A stretch of DNA of 13,552 nt, from NCBI GenBank assembly GCA_001804025.1, contig MHFC01000098.1, positions 2,697 through 16,248 of the forward strand, written 5' to 3'. The position numbers and the translations under genes were made by a program. Shown piece by piece: positions 1-7,990 of this stretch. Each line of letters opens with the position of its first letter. Position 1 is the first letter of the stretch. The DNA comes from Omnitrophica bacterium GWA2_52_8 (GTDB taxonomy: Bacteria > Omnitrophota > Omnitrophia > Omnitrophales > Aquincolibacteriaceae). A model generated the notes under the pieces. It saw nothing but the letters and a program-made list of their open reading frames with translations, made no database searches and was not told the origin of the DNA.

Positions 1-3000
1 CGTGCCTACGCCGACTTCCGCGACAAGTTTGACGCTGATGCGCGCACGGTGATTTGCGTTTTTTAAATCATGAATGAGCTGCGCCAGGTCTTCGATCGAA
101 TAAATGTCATGGTGCGGCGGCGGAGAAATCAGCCCCACCCCGGGCGTGGACCCGCGGACTTTCGCGATCCAGGGATAAACCTTGGTTCCCGGCAGCTGGC
201 CGCCCTCGCCGGGCTTTGCCCCCTGGGCCATTTTGATCTGCAGTTCGCGCGCCTGCGTCAAATAAAGACTCGTGACGCCGAAACGCCCCGAAGCCACCTG
301 CTTGATCGCGCTGTTTTTGGAGTCCCCGTTTGCTTCAAGCGTATAACGGGCGGGGTCTTCGCCGCCTTCACCCGTATTGCTTTTGCCGCCGATGCGGTTC
401 ATCGCGATCGCAAGGCTTTCATGCGCCTCCTTACTGATCGATCCGTAAGACATCGCGCCCGTCTTGAAACGCTTCATGATTTCGGAGGCCGGTTCAACCT
501 GCTCGATCGGGACCGGCTGTCCTTCCTTATATTTAAACTCCATCAGCCCGCGCAGCGTGCATAGGTGTTTCGACTGTTCGTTCACGGCGCCGGAATAGAC
601 CTTGAATGCGGCGTAATCCCCCTCGCGGGTCGCGCGCTGAAGGCTGTGGATCGTGGTCGGGTTGAAAAGATGGTATTCCCCGTCCTGGCGCCACTGATAC
701 TGGCCGCCCGAAGACAGCGCGCGGACGTCGGCCACGGGCCGCGGCGGAAACGCATTTTCGTGGCGCCGGCGGACTTCTTCGGCGATTTCATCCATGCCGA
801 TGCCTTCGATGCGCGAAGACGTCCACGTAAAATATTTATCGATGACTTTTTTATTCAACCCGACGGCCTCAAAAATCTGGGCGCCGCAATAACTTTGCAC
901 GGTTGAAATTCCCATTTTGGACATCGTTTTTACGACGCCTTTGGCAATCCCCTTCGTAAAATGCTTCACTGCGGTCTTATGGTCAACGCCCTTCAGCATG
1001 CCCTGGCGGATCATGTCATCGAGCGATTCGAAGGCCAGGTACGGATTGACGGCCCCGGCGCCGTATCCGGCCAGCACGGCGAAATGATGCACTTCGCGCG
1101 GTTCGCCGGACTCAAGCACAATCCCCACTTTGGTGCGCGTGCCTTCACGGATCAAATGATGATGCAGCCCCGAAACACCGAGCAATGCCGGAATCGCGGC
1201 TTTTGCGGCGTCAATGCCGCGGTCAGAAAGAATCAGGATATTGTGGCCATTTTTGATCGAACGGCTTGCGAGCTGAAACAATTTTTTCAGCGCCGCCTCC
1301 AGTCCCTTGCCGCCGGTTTTAGGGTCATAAAGAATCGGCAGGGTCACGGATTTAAAATGGGCGTGATCGACGTGGCGCAGTTTTTCGAAATCCTCGTTGG
1401 AAAGGACCGGTCTGAGCAATTTGATCGCGCGGCAGCTTTCCGGTTCGGGCCGGAGCAGGTTGCGCTCGGCCCCGACCGTTGTGATGGTCGACGTAATGAT
1501 TTCTTCGCGGATGCAATCAATCGGGGGATTGGTCACTTGGGCGAACAGTTGTTTGAAATAATTATAAAGCGGCTGTGCATGGTTCGAGAGCACCGCCAGC
1601 GGGGAGTCATTGCCCATGGAGCCCACAGCCTCGACGCCGTCGCGGGCAAGCGGTTCCATAAGCACCTTCAAATCCTCAAAGGAATAGCCGAACGCCTTTT
1701 GGCGCTGCAGCACAGTTTTGTGGTCCGGCTCGAAAACATGGGGCGCTCCGGGCAAGGAACTCAGATCTATGAGATTCTGATTGAGCCACTGGCGGTAGGG
1801 GTGTTCTTTGACGATTTTGGCTTTGATTTCCTCGTCGGCGATGATGCGCCCTTCCTTCGTGTCCACGAGGAACATGCGGCCCGGCTCCAGCCTTCCTTTT
1901 TTAATCACGCGCTCAGGATCGATGTCCAGCACGCCGACTTCGGACGCCATGATCACAAGGTCGTCTTTGGTGACGTAATAGCGCGACGGGCGCAAGCCGT
2001 TACGGTCCAGCACGGCGCCGATTTGAACGCCGTCGGTAAACGCAATCGAGGCCGGGCCGTCCCACGGCTCCATCAGACAAGCGTGATATTCATAAAAAGC
2101 CTTCTTCTCGTCGCTCATGCTTTCGTGCCCTGACCAGGGCTCCGGGATCATCATCATCACGGCATGCGGCAGCGAACGGCCTGCAAGCGTCAAAAATTCC
2201 AGGCAATTGTCAAACATGGCCGAATCACTGCCGTCCTCGTCGATGACAGGCAAAAGTTTTTTGATGTCGTCGCCGAAAAGCGGCGAGGCGCATAGCGCCT
2301 GACGCGTGTGCATCCAGTTGACGTTGCCGCGCAGGGTGTTGATTTCCCCGTTGTGACAGATATAACGCAGAGGCTGGGCACGGTCCCAGTTCGGAAATGT
2401 GTTGGTGCTGAAACGCGAGTGCACGAGCGCAAGCGCGCTGACCATGTCAGGGTCATTTAAATCGGGATAAAAACTTTTGACCTGCTCGGTCAGCAGCATT
2501 CCCTTATAAATCATCGTGCGGCATGAAAGGCTCGGAATGTAGAAAAATTCCCCGCCCGCGGATTTCTCCGCCCCGCGCAGCGCGTTTTCCGCACGGCGGC
2601 GGATCAGATACAATTTGCGCTCAAACGCCAGCGCGTCCTTGCTCGCGGGGTTGCGCCGGATAAAAATCTGGCGCACAAACGGTTCTTTAGACTTCGCGCT
2701 CGGCCCAAGCGAACGGCCGTCGGTCGGCACATCGCGCCAGCCGAGCAATTCCTGGCCCTCTTCGGCCGTGATTTTTTCGATAACTTTTTCGGCCGAGCGC
2801 CGGTCTTTTTCAACCGGTGTAAGAAACACAATGCCCGCACCGTAGTCGTTTTCATTTTCCGGAATTTGAACGGCGGTGTCCTTGCAGACTTTCCGGAAAA
2901 AAGCGTGGGGTTTCTGGATCTGGATGCCGGCGCCGTCGCCGGTATTGACTTCGCAGCCGCAGGCGCCGCGGTGATCGAGGTTTCTCAGTACCGTAATGGC

Positions 3001-3120
3001 CTGCTCGATAATCTCGTGGGACTTTTTGCCCTTGATGTGCGCCACAAAACCGACACCGCAGGCATCGTGCTCGTAACGGGGGTCATAGAGACCCCTTTGA
3101 TTTTGTTTTTTTAAATTCAT
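1..3120 (-). CDS. gltB: Glutamate synthase large subunit (GltB), C-terminal part outside window
   Basis: This is the large subunit of glutamate synthase, which moves the amide nitrogen of glutamine to 2-oxoglutarate to give glutamate in the cytoplasm. The first 1040 residues are present and continuous; the family is usually about 1500. The ATG at 3120 gives [20 protein letters not shown] followed by Cys21 in a CGVGF context, the expected N-terminal nucleophile of the class II glutamine amidotransferase domain after removal of a short propeptide. The amidotransferase covers roughly residues 21-430. The central domain follows ([12 protein letters not shown] and [14 protein letters not shown] near 2045-2155), then the FMN domain ([20 protein letters not shown] near 405-475 and LVAEVGVGT at the edge). 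The Fe-S cysteines and the C-terminal GXGXG domain would lie beyond position 1. No clear Shine-Dalgarno precedes the start. It follows the CBS gene by 36 bp and is probably co-transcribed with it. The small subunit is not visible. Confidence 0.97.
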   Translation of the reverse strand, partial: MNLKKQNQRGLYDPRYEHDACGVGFVAHIKGKKSHEIIEQAITVLRNLDHRGACGCEVNTGDGAGIQIQKPHAFFRKVCKDTAVQIPENENDYGAGIVFLTPVEKDRRSAEKVIEKITAEEGQELLGWRDVPTDGRSLGPSAKSKEPFVRQIFIRRNPASKDALAFERKLYLIRRRAENALRGAEKSAGGEFFYIPSLSCRTMIYKGMLLTEQVKSFYPDLNDPDMVSALALVHSRFSTNTFPNWDRAQPLRYICHNGEINTLRGNVNWMHTRQALCASPLFGDDIKKLLPVIDEDGSDSAMFDNCLEFLTLAGRSLPHAVMMMIPEPWSGHESMSDEKKAFYEYHACLMEPWDGPASIAFTDGVQIGAVLDRNGLRPSRYYVTKDDLVIMASEVGVLDIDPERVIKKGRLEPGRMFLVDTKEGRIIADEEIKAKIVKEHPYRQWLNQNLIDLSSLPGAPHVFEPDHKTVLQRQKAFGYSFEDLKVLMEPLARDGVEAVGSMGNDSPLAVLSNHAQPLYNYFKQLFAQVTNPPIDCIREEIITSTITTVGAERNLLRPEPESCRAIKLLRPVLSNEDFEKLRHVDHAHFKSVTLPILYDPKTGGKGLEAALKKLFQLASRSIKNGHNILILSDRGIDAAKAAIPALLGVSGLHHHLIREGTRTKVGIVLESGEPREVHHFAVLAGYGAGAVNPYLAFESLDDMIRQGMLKGVDHKTAVKHFTKGIAKGVVKTMSKMGISTVQSYCGAQIFEAVGLNKKVIDKYFTWTSSRIEGIGMDEIAEEVRRRHENAFPPRPVADVRALSSGGQYQWRQDGEYHLFNPTTIHSLQRATREGDYAAFKVYSGAVNEQSKHLCTLRGLMEFKYKEGQPVPIEQVEPASEIMKRFKTGAMSYGSISKEAHESLAIAMNRIGGKSNTGEGGEDPARYTLEANGDSKNSAIKQVASGRFGVTSLYLTQARELQIKMAQGAKPGEGGQLPGTKVYPWIAKVRGSTPGVGLISPPPHHDIYSIEDLAQLIHDLKNANHRARISVKLVAEVGVGT

Positions 3121-3156
3121 AAATTTAGCCGCTGATTCGCCGGAGCTTACGGAGGG

Positions 3157-3588
3157 TCATTGGAAAAACATGTAGTCCGTCAACTGCTTGTTTTCATCCG
3201 TCAATTCATTGAGGCGCGCCTTGACAACGTCGCCGATGGACACAATCCCCTGAAGTTTGCCGTCGTCCACCACCGGAAGGTGCCTGACCCGCTTGTTTGT
3301 CATAACTTCCATTAGATAATCAATCGAGTCGTCGGATTTGACCGTTTGCACCGGGCGCGACATTACGTCCTTCACCGGCAGCCGGTCAAAATTTTTGCGG
3401 TCCGCATGGCAGGCGTGCAAAATATCGCGCTCCGAAATAATCCCGCAAACGCGGTCCTTTTTGTCCAGCACGACCAGGGCGCCGATCTTGCGGCTGGTCA
3501 GCATCTCGAGGGCATTATGGATCGTCGCGTTTTCGCGCACACACCACACTTTTGATCCCTTACTTGCAAGGATATCCCGGCTCCGCAT
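3157..3588 (-). CDS. Tandem CBS-domain protein
   Basis: This 143-residue soluble protein consists almost wholly of two CBS domains, a Bateman module that usually binds adenine nucleotides or S-adenosyl compounds. CBS1 spans about residues 7-62 and contains GIISERDIL. CBS2 spans about 73-128 and contains VRHLPVVDDGKLQGIVSIGD. Both carry the G-[IV]-[IV]-S-x-x-D ligand-binding pattern. A short charged tail (LNELTDENKQL) follows. There is no catalytic or DNA-binding domain. The ATG at 3588 is preceded by GAGGAGG at good spacing. It lies 36 bp upstream of gltB on the same strand, downstream of the promoter at 3713-3742. A plausible inferred role is sensing energy or nucleotide status for nitrogen assimilation, but the same architecture occurs in many stand-alone proteins. 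Confidence 0.92.
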   Translation of the reverse strand: MRSRDILASKGSKVWCVRENATIHNALEMLTSRKIGALVVLDKKDRVCGIISERDILHACHADRKNFDRLPVKDVMSRPVQTVKSDDSIDYLMEVMTNKRVRHLPVVDDGKLQGIVSIGDVVKARLNELTDENKQLTDYMFFQ

Positions 3589-3690
3589 TGTGGCCTCCTC
3601 TTGCTCAGGGTTTACCGCAACTCAAGGTAACGGTCACACAGGCCCATACTCAATAAGGAAAGCTGCTCTGATTCTAAAGCACTCGACCCG

Positions 3691-3714
3691 CTTATTCCGC
3701 ATAAAGCGGATAAG
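3691..3714. promoter_or_regulatory. Near-palindrome over the predicted transcription start (candidate operator)
   Basis: The left arm CTTATTCCGC and right arm GCGGATAAG are complementary apart from one extra T, with a 5-nt centre (ATAAA). The palindrome overlaps the last bases of the minus-strand -10 box and covers the expected +1, the usual position of a repressor site. It could instead form a small hairpin at the start of the leader RNA. The binding protein is unknown. Confidence 0.45.
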
Positions 3715-3742
3715 TATAACACCCACATTCCTTTGCGATCAA
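3713..3742 (-). promoter_or_regulatory. Sigma70-type promoter of the CBS-gltB operon
   Basis: Read on the minus strand, -35 TTGATC (3737-3742) and -10 TATACT (3713-3718) are separated by 18 bp, and TGT in front of the -10 gives an extended -10 element. Transcription would start near 3706, leaving a leader of about 118 nt before the CBS start codon. No competing gene lies between this promoter and 3588. Confidence 0.6.
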
Positions 3743-3816
3743 GCCTCTTATAAAGTAGCGGGTCATAGCGCCTCCTGCCGGATCGCGATCAACCTAACCG
3801 ATGGTCTAAATTAAGC

Positions 3817-3845
3817 TTGAGCCGGGTATCGGCGGCCTATAGAAT
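3817..3845 (+). promoter_or_regulatory. Sigma70-type promoter upstream of the lipoprotein gene
   Basis: TTGAGC (3817-3822) and TAGAAT (3840-3845) are separated by exactly 17 bp. A start near 3852 would produce a plus-strand RNA covering the open stretch from 3882 and the lipoprotein gene. It is divergent from the CBS-gltB promoter about 75 bp away. Confidence 0.45.
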
Positions 3846-3881
3846 AAAAGCCGTCTTCCTACGTCAAAGAACCGGGCCTGA

Positions 3882-4115
3882 CTTCCGGAAAATTCAGCCG
3901 TCGAAACCTTCAGCAACGATCCTTTTAATGAAACGGATTCCTCCGACCGATTTTATTCCAAAATCCAGAATGCCGTCAGCTGGCCGAAAACGTCCATGGA
4001 CAAAGGCCGCGCAGCATTGAACATCACGGCCCCTGAAAATCACGTTCTCGACATCTGGATGCGCGAAGACGGCTTCGCGGTCCCCGCTGCAAAAACCGTC
4101 CCTGATCCCTCCCCA
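3882..4115 (+). pseudogene. Remnant resembling the C-terminal half of a carbohydrate-binding (CBM6-like) domain
   Basis: The plus-strand frame is open from just after a TGA at 3879-3881 but has no ATG until 3996. Translated, it contains DSSDRFYSKIQNAVSW and then ALNITAPENHVLDIWMREDG. These resemble the 'SDSFFVxID..W' and 'G.HTLxIWMREDG.rlDkI' strands at the end of galactose-binding-like beta-sandwich modules found on secreted carbohydrate-active proteins. The N-terminal half is missing, and the reading continues without a stop into the downstream lipoprotein. The most likely reading is the leftover 3' end of a lost gene, fused in frame by deletion. The family match is from memory of the motif, not from a search. 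Confidence 0.4.
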
Positions 4116-5186
4116 AAAAAAATTGTGGAACCCGTCATTTTTTTTCTTTGCGCCGTTTTGATGTTCGCCTGTACCCGGACGCCGCCGCCGGAAAACTACC
4201 CTGGAATCGTCCAATCCATTATCGAAACTTTTGAGTCCCGTTCAAGCGAGCTCAACCATTACCGCCTGGGGCATTTTTATGAAAGACTTTACCGGATTTC
4301 GGGCGAACCGCGTTATCGCGTCCCCCTCCGGAAATATTCCGTGACACTCGCACAGACGTTCAGGATCCAGGCCGAAAATCTGCAAAACGCGGAATTCGTC
4401 CGCGCGCGCGAAGACCGGCTCCTGACCCCCTCGCCCAACGCCTCTGAAAAAATCCTGCGCCGCATCGCACACCGCAAAAAATGGCGCGGCATGCTGTTCG
4501 CAAACCGGCTTCTTTTCAGGGCCTTTCAGGTAAAAAGCTACGGGCTGGACAAAAGCGCCCTGCATGAAAATTACGAGACCGCCATGGCCTGGTTTCGCAG
4601 CCTTCCATTTGAAGACTATTTGTTCGACCCCGGAAACATCCTGAGCGACGCATCGCACACGGTCAACGCAGTGTTTTATTTAAAATTTCTCGGCATTGCG
4701 GACTATGAGGATCCATTCACCCGGGCATTCAAACAAGCTTTCCCGGATGCCGCAGACGCTTCCCTGGATAAAACGGCTTACCTCAACAAAATTTACGGGC
4801 TGACGCACTTCATCATTGCGGATTCGCAGTTTTATCAAAGGAAGCCGGACGCGGCCAAGCACGCCTGGGTCCTGGAATATTTTGCCGGGCATTACGACAC
4901 CATCGAAGCCCGCACCAACCCCGACCTCCTGGCGGAACTGGCCATATGTTTTAAACTCGCGGGACAAAAGAACCATCCCGTCGTCCGGCGCGTGCAAAAA
5001 TATCTGGCCGCCGCGTTTGATCCTAAAAGAGGGCTCATTCCCTCAACCCTGCCGGACAAAAGCCTGAACGGCCTCGAACACCGCAACATCGTGGCCGTCA
5101 TCGCCCTAAGCGGTTTTGACGAGTTGTTTCCTGGCCCGCTGAATGAAAAACTCGCCGCCAGACCGGCTGGGGCACACCGCAGCTAA
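3996..5186 (+). CDS. Putative lipoprotein, helix-rich, unknown function
   Basis: The reading frame encodes up to 396 residues. A hydrophobic stretch (IVEPVIFFLCAVLMFA, residues 43-58) ends at Cys59, a plausible lipoprotein cleavage site followed by TRTPPPENYPG, so the mature protein of about 338 residues would be anchored in the envelope. The rest looks alpha-helical and has a YERLYRISGEPRY segment of the kind seen in alpha/alpha-toroid or DUF3541-like proteins; that family link is only a suggestion. The start is uncertain. ATG 3996 lies inside a carbohydrate-binding-like remnant, ATG 4059 still includes part of it, and GTG 4125 would begin right at the hydrophobic segment. None has a convincing Shine-Dalgarno. 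No catalytic motif was recognised. It converges with the glycosyltransferase gene at 5256. Confidence 0.7.
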   Translation: MDKGRAALNITAPENHVLDIWMREDGFAVPAAKTVPDPSPKKIVEPVIFFLCAVLMFACTRTPPPENYPGIVQSIIETFESRSSELNHYRLGHFYERLYRISGEPRYRVPLRKYSVTLAQTFRIQAENLQNAEFVRAREDRLLTPSPNASEKILRRIAHRKKWRGMLFANRLLFRAFQVKSYGLDKSALHENYETAMAWFRSLPFEDYLFDPGNILSDASHTVNAVFYLKFLGIADYEDPFTRAFKQAFPDAADASLDKTAYLNKIYGLTHFIIADSQFYQRKPDAAKHAWVLEYFAGHYDTIEARTNPDLLAELAICFKLAGQKNHPVVRRVQKYLAAAFDPKRGLIPSTLPDKSLNGLEHRNIVAVIALSGFDELFPGPLNEKLAARPAGAHRS

Positions 5187-5255
5187 AAAAAAGACCGCCG
5201 CGGAGTGAGTTGATGTTGGAATCTGTTCCGTCACCGCCGCAATATTCCGCGGCGG
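5186..5255 (-). terminator. Hairpin plus T-run terminator of the glycosyltransferase gene
   Basis: CCGCCGCGGA (5195-5204) and TCCGCGGCGG (5246-5255) form a perfect 10-bp GC-rich stem. On the minus strand this is followed by TC and eight T residues (5186-5193), directly after the stop codon at 5256-5258. A competing shorter hairpin, CCGCCGC (5234-5240) with GCGGCGG (5249-5255), shares the same arm. No T-run follows on the plus strand, so it should act only on minus-strand transcription. Confidence 0.65.
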
Positions 5256-6761
5256 CTATCCTAGAACATAGAGCCACTTCTCCGTCGCGTTCTTCTCGCG
5301 CGCCACGACTTTACCAGGACCGACATTAAGCGCCTTGAGCGCTTCGAACTGATCGTTGTTCCAAGGGTTGTATTTTGAAAAATGAAAGACCGACAAATCC
5401 ACCCGGTCGAAGTCCGCAATGAACGGATACTCGATCCGGACGCGGCCTTGTACAATGTGAGAAAATAAAAGTGCATCGCCGCCGGGATAAAAGCGCACGA
5501 CAATTTCCCCCGTCCGTTCGTTTTCAAGTTTTTTGATGATGCCTTCGGCAACGCGCACATCTTCGGTGTCCAGATACCGCGTCCCGTCCTGAAAATGCAT
5601 GCCGTACCAGTTCCAATAAACGCGCCCCGCAAGCGGATTTACGATCATCGTCTGCTGAAAGTTCCAGAAGACCGTAAAAAAAACGAGGACACAAACCGCC
5701 GAATTTTTCATCAGTGTGCGCGCAAACATTTGCGAACGCTCGATCAGCAGGCGGCCGGCATGAAGGACCAGTACAGAAAACAACAGCTGGGCATAGGCCT
5801 CATAAATATCGTACCAAAGCTCCTGCCCGATTTTGTAAATGCTCCACGCTCCGGCCGCAAAGAGCAGCAGAAGAAAACTTCTGCGGTCATGCACCGCAAT
5901 GACCAGGGCCGTGAACCCCATAAACATGAGCGCCGTAAAATATTGACGGTGAAAAAGCGCGGCAAAAACATTGCGGCCCAGCTTGCGGGCCACCTGGACG
6001 TCAAGCAGCCCCGACCGGACCGCAGAAACATGGTTAACCAGATACAGCCATGTCGCAAACCAGACCAGCACGGCGGCGGCCGCAAATATTTTGTCGGAGG
6101 CGCTCAGGGTCCGGACCGGCTGACGCGCAAGACCCAGCGCGGGCTTAAGCAGGTAATAGAAAACCCCGGCCAGAAAAATCGGGCTCCCTGCCGGATGAAT
6201 CACCGGAATCAGTGCAAGACAGGCCAGGCCCTTGATGTCGCGATTTTTTTGCAAGCAATAAAAACCGGCGGCCGCTGCCAAAAGCACCAGGCTTTCCATG
6301 CGCGCATTATTACCCGTGATAATAAAAAACCGGTTGGTGTAAAACAATCCGCACAAAACGATCACGGCATACTTTGGAAAATAATTTTTGAGGGCCAGGG
6401 CTGTAAGAACAAAACTCGCTATCATGAAAATGCCCGAGGCATGACGCGCCGCGGCGAGCGAAAATCCTGAGATTTTAAAAAGTACGCCCATCAGCGCCGT
6501 ATGAAACGGCGGCATCAGGATCGTATCGATCTTGGGGCCGAAAAGAGGCCCAAGGAAGGTATTGAATTTGGCGAAAGAGTATGCCGGAAAAAGGTAACAG
6601 CCCTCGTCAAACCACGGAATGGGATACGTCATTCCCGCGGCCAAGTGCAGGATCCAAATAAGCCCGGCAAAAACTGCGATCAGGGCATAAACGGTCACTT
6701 GCTGCCTGGTTTTAGAGAGTTCCATGCGGACACACACGCGGGCTTGAGACATTGATCCCAT
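5256..6761 (-). CDS. GT-C family integral membrane glycosyltransferase
   Basis: This 501-residue polytopic membrane protein has about ten hydrophobic segments, the first at residues 23-42. Just after it comes PIPWFDEGCYLF with the Asp52-Glu53 pair. That matches the first extracytoplasmic loop of GT-C glycosyltransferases (PMT/ArnT type), whose acidic residues act in catalysis with a lipid-phosphate-linked sugar donor. A second conserved-looking loop has ITGNNARMES (about 148-157). The C-terminal 120 residues are soluble and probably extracytoplasmic. The acceptor could be a lipid, a protein or a surface glycan and cannot be told. ATG 6761 gives the longest protein; internal ATGs at 6752 and 6725 (MELSKTRQQ, closer to the first membrane helix) are alternatives, and none has a clear Shine-Dalgarno. 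It is a single gene with a terminator behind it and a structured leader region upstream (6858-6973). Confidence 0.85.
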   Translation of the reverse strand: MGSMSQARVCVRMELSKTRQQVTVYALIAVFAGLIWILHLAAGMTYPIPWFDEGCYLFPAYSFAKFNTFLGPLFGPKIDTILMPPFHTALMGVLFKISGFSLAAARHASGIFMIASFVLTALALKNYFPKYAVIVLCGLFYTNRFFIITGNNARMESLVLLAAAAGFYCLQKNRDIKGLACLALIPVIHPAGSPIFLAGVFYYLLKPALGLARQPVRTLSASDKIFAAAAVLVWFATWLYLVNHVSAVRSGLLDVQVARKLGRNVFAALFHRQYFTALMFMGFTALVIAVHDRRSFLLLLFAAGAWSIYKIGQELWYDIYEAYAQLLFSVLVLHAGRLLIERSQMFARTLMKNSAVCVLVFFTVFWNFQQTMIVNPLAGRVYWNWYGMHFQDGTRYLDTEDVRVAEGIIKKLENERTGEIVVRFYPGGDALLFSHIVQGRVRIEYPFIADFDRVDLSVFHFSKYNPWNNDQFEALKALNVGPGKVVAREKNATEKWLYVLG

Positions 6762-6857
6762 TTAAAAGCACATTTTTGTATCGGCCTCACAGCCCTCCTC
6801 GTTGACCGCAATATTTCGACTTTAAAACAGATTTGACCGTTTTTTCCGCCTATTACG

Positions 6858-6973
6858 TTGCGCCGTGAGCCTTCCGTTAAAGGAAGGCCCGCGGACGGCC
6901 GAAGGAATAAAGCCCCGTTTCCGGTCCGGTTTGCACGCCGTATGGCCGTCCCGGCAGGAACCGCAAGGCGCAA
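6858..6973. other. Closed multi-stem structure, possible structured leader RNA
   Basis: TTGCGCC (6858-6864) pairs perfectly with GGCGCAA (6967-6973) and encloses two further perfect stems. One is GCCTTCC (6869-6875) with GGAAGGC (6882-6888), loop GTTAAA. The other is GGACGGCC (6893-6900) with GGCCGTCC (6944-6951). A small CGG/CCG stem may form at 6953-6963. This junction-like layout resembles a riboswitch or other structured RNA, but it matches no class I recognise. On the minus strand it would lie about 97 nt ahead of the glycosyltransferase start; on the plus strand, about 300 nt ahead of 7276. The rest of 6762-7097 holds no credible gene, only a small TCCTGT/ACAGGA palindrome near 7079-7095. 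Confidence 0.35.
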
Positions 6974-7097
6974 ATCATCCTAAGGCGCATCACCGTACAC
7001 CGCGGACACAGCCCGTGCTCTATGAAGCGCGTTCTGCAAAAATCAAAAGACGACCGCGATCATCAAGCACCGTGTCAATCCTGTTTTAATACAGGAC

Positions 7098-7191
7098 CTT
7101 TGCAAAATGGCCAGTCGGCAGCGTGCTTCCCATAGGGGACAGGCAATACTTCGCTGCCTGTCCCCTATGGGCGCCGGCCATTTTGCAAAAG
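7098..7191. repeat. Nested inverted-repeat element (MITE- or REP-like)
   Basis: The outer arms TTTGCAAAATGGCC (7099-7112 and its complement 7176-7189) flank inner arms CCCATAGGGGACAGGCA (7129-7145) and TGCCTGTCCCCTATGGG (7155-7171), with a 9-nt loop. All four arms are perfect. The spacing between outer and inner arms is unequal (16 against 4 nt), which leaves a bulge. No coding capacity is present. The GGGGACAG core recalls palindromes linked to REP-associated transposases, but no transposase lies in the window. It is a candidate non-autonomous mobile element or strong cruciform. Confidence 0.75.
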
Positions 7192-7275
7192 ATCAGTTAA
7201 CAGGTACGCGGCATTGTGCGGTTAAATTAAATACCTCGTCACTTCAATCTTGACGATGCAACAGGAGGAAAAGTC

Positions 7276-7803
7276 ATGATGCGATTGATTCTCATTATTG
7301 CCGCGGCCCTGGGATTGGGCTTTTTGGGGCTGACCCTGACCGGGCACAAGTTTCATCCGGAAAATTTCAAATATTATGCACCGCAGCCGGAAAAAGAACC
7401 GCTGCTGAAGGTCGTCCTCAAAACCGGGCAAACGCTCGAGGCCAAGCTCGTCCAGGAAACGCAAAGCGAGATCCGGCTCAATTACAAAGGCATTATTACC
7501 GCCATTCCGAAATCAAAAATTGACTCCTCGCAGCAATTGACAAGCAATCCCATCACCAATTACATCGAACAAGTCCGCCGCGAGAACGCCCTGCATCCCC
7601 TGTTCAGTTCCGGCAGCGCAAAGCCTTCAAACGTTATTCCGGGCTCTGCGGCAACGGCCGCAGGTACGACACCCCCGGCGGCCGGTGTTCAGAACCCGCT
7701 CGACGGCTACGATCAGACCTCTAAACAGCTGCAGGACAAGGTCGGCGACATCCGCGCCGAAGCGGAAAAACGCCAGGCCTTGCTCGACCAGCTGGCACAA
7801 TAA
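7276..7803 (+). CDS. Membrane-anchored small protein with SH3-like segment and C-terminal coiled coil
   Basis: This 175-residue protein of unknown function starts at ATG 7276, preceded by AGGAGG at 7-nt spacing, a strong ribosome binding site. Residues 3-22 (RLILIIAAALGLGFLGLTLT) form one hydrophobic helix, a signal anchor or uncleaved signal peptide. Residues 44-84 (VVLKTGQTLEAKLVQETQ, then IRLNYKGIITAIPKSKI) look like a small beta-barrel: a 'G.xleGxvv.e....i.l...g....ip.s.I' pattern seen in many envelope proteins. A low-complexity Ala/Pro/Gly/Thr linker (about 112-140) leads to a short coiled coil (TSKQLQDKVGDIRAEAEKRQ). It most likely faces the periplasm. The next gene starts 80 bp downstream on the same strand. 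Confidence 0.75.
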   Translation: MMRLILIIAAALGLGFLGLTLTGHKFHPENFKYYAPQPEKEPLLKVVLKTGQTLEAKLVQETQSEIRLNYKGIITAIPKSKIDSSQQLTSNPITNYIEQVRRENALHPLFSSGSAKPSNVIPGSAATAAGTTPPAAGVQNPLDGYDQTSKQLQDKVGDIRAEAEKRQALLDQLAQ

Positions 7804-7814
7804 CATTTGATTCC

Positions 7815-7990
7815 TTACCGGTTCTTTGCGAAACAGGTATTAGGTTCTGAATAGTCTCAACCCTTGTTCCGGCAGTACCGGTAATGTTTAATTTATTTAT
7901 GCATGCCCTTGAAAAAATAAAAAATTATCTGCGCCATGTACCGCCCCTTTACCGGTTTCTCTGCCGCTGTTACGACGTTTTAATACCGGT
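7815..7990 (+). promoter_or_regulatory. Cluster of four ACCGGT sites around the methyltransferase start
   Basis: ACCGGT occurs at 7817-7822, 7877-7882, 7951-7956 and 7985-7990. All four are preceded by T, and three are followed by T-rich sequence. The first two extend to the inverted pair TTACCGGT/ACCGGTAA, whose right arm touches the start codon at 7884. The hexamer is rare elsewhere in the window. It could be a regulator-binding array or chance; two copies lie inside the coding sequence. Confidence 0.2.

Noticed and set aside
961..2133. A 390-residue plus-strand reading frame, plus others between 70 and 3114
   Set aside because: They lie antisense to gltB, whose minus-strand translation matches the family throughout in one continuous frame.
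5595..6470. A 291-residue plus-strand reading frame
   Set aside because: It is antisense to the membrane glycosyltransferase; its composition is Arg/Lys/Gln-rich and it shows no domain.
6695..6973. A 92-residue minus-strand frame upstream of the glycosyltransferase, and a 74-residue plus frame at 6865-7089
   Set aside because: Both are basic, low-quality translations across a region better explained by stem structures, with no ribosome binding site.
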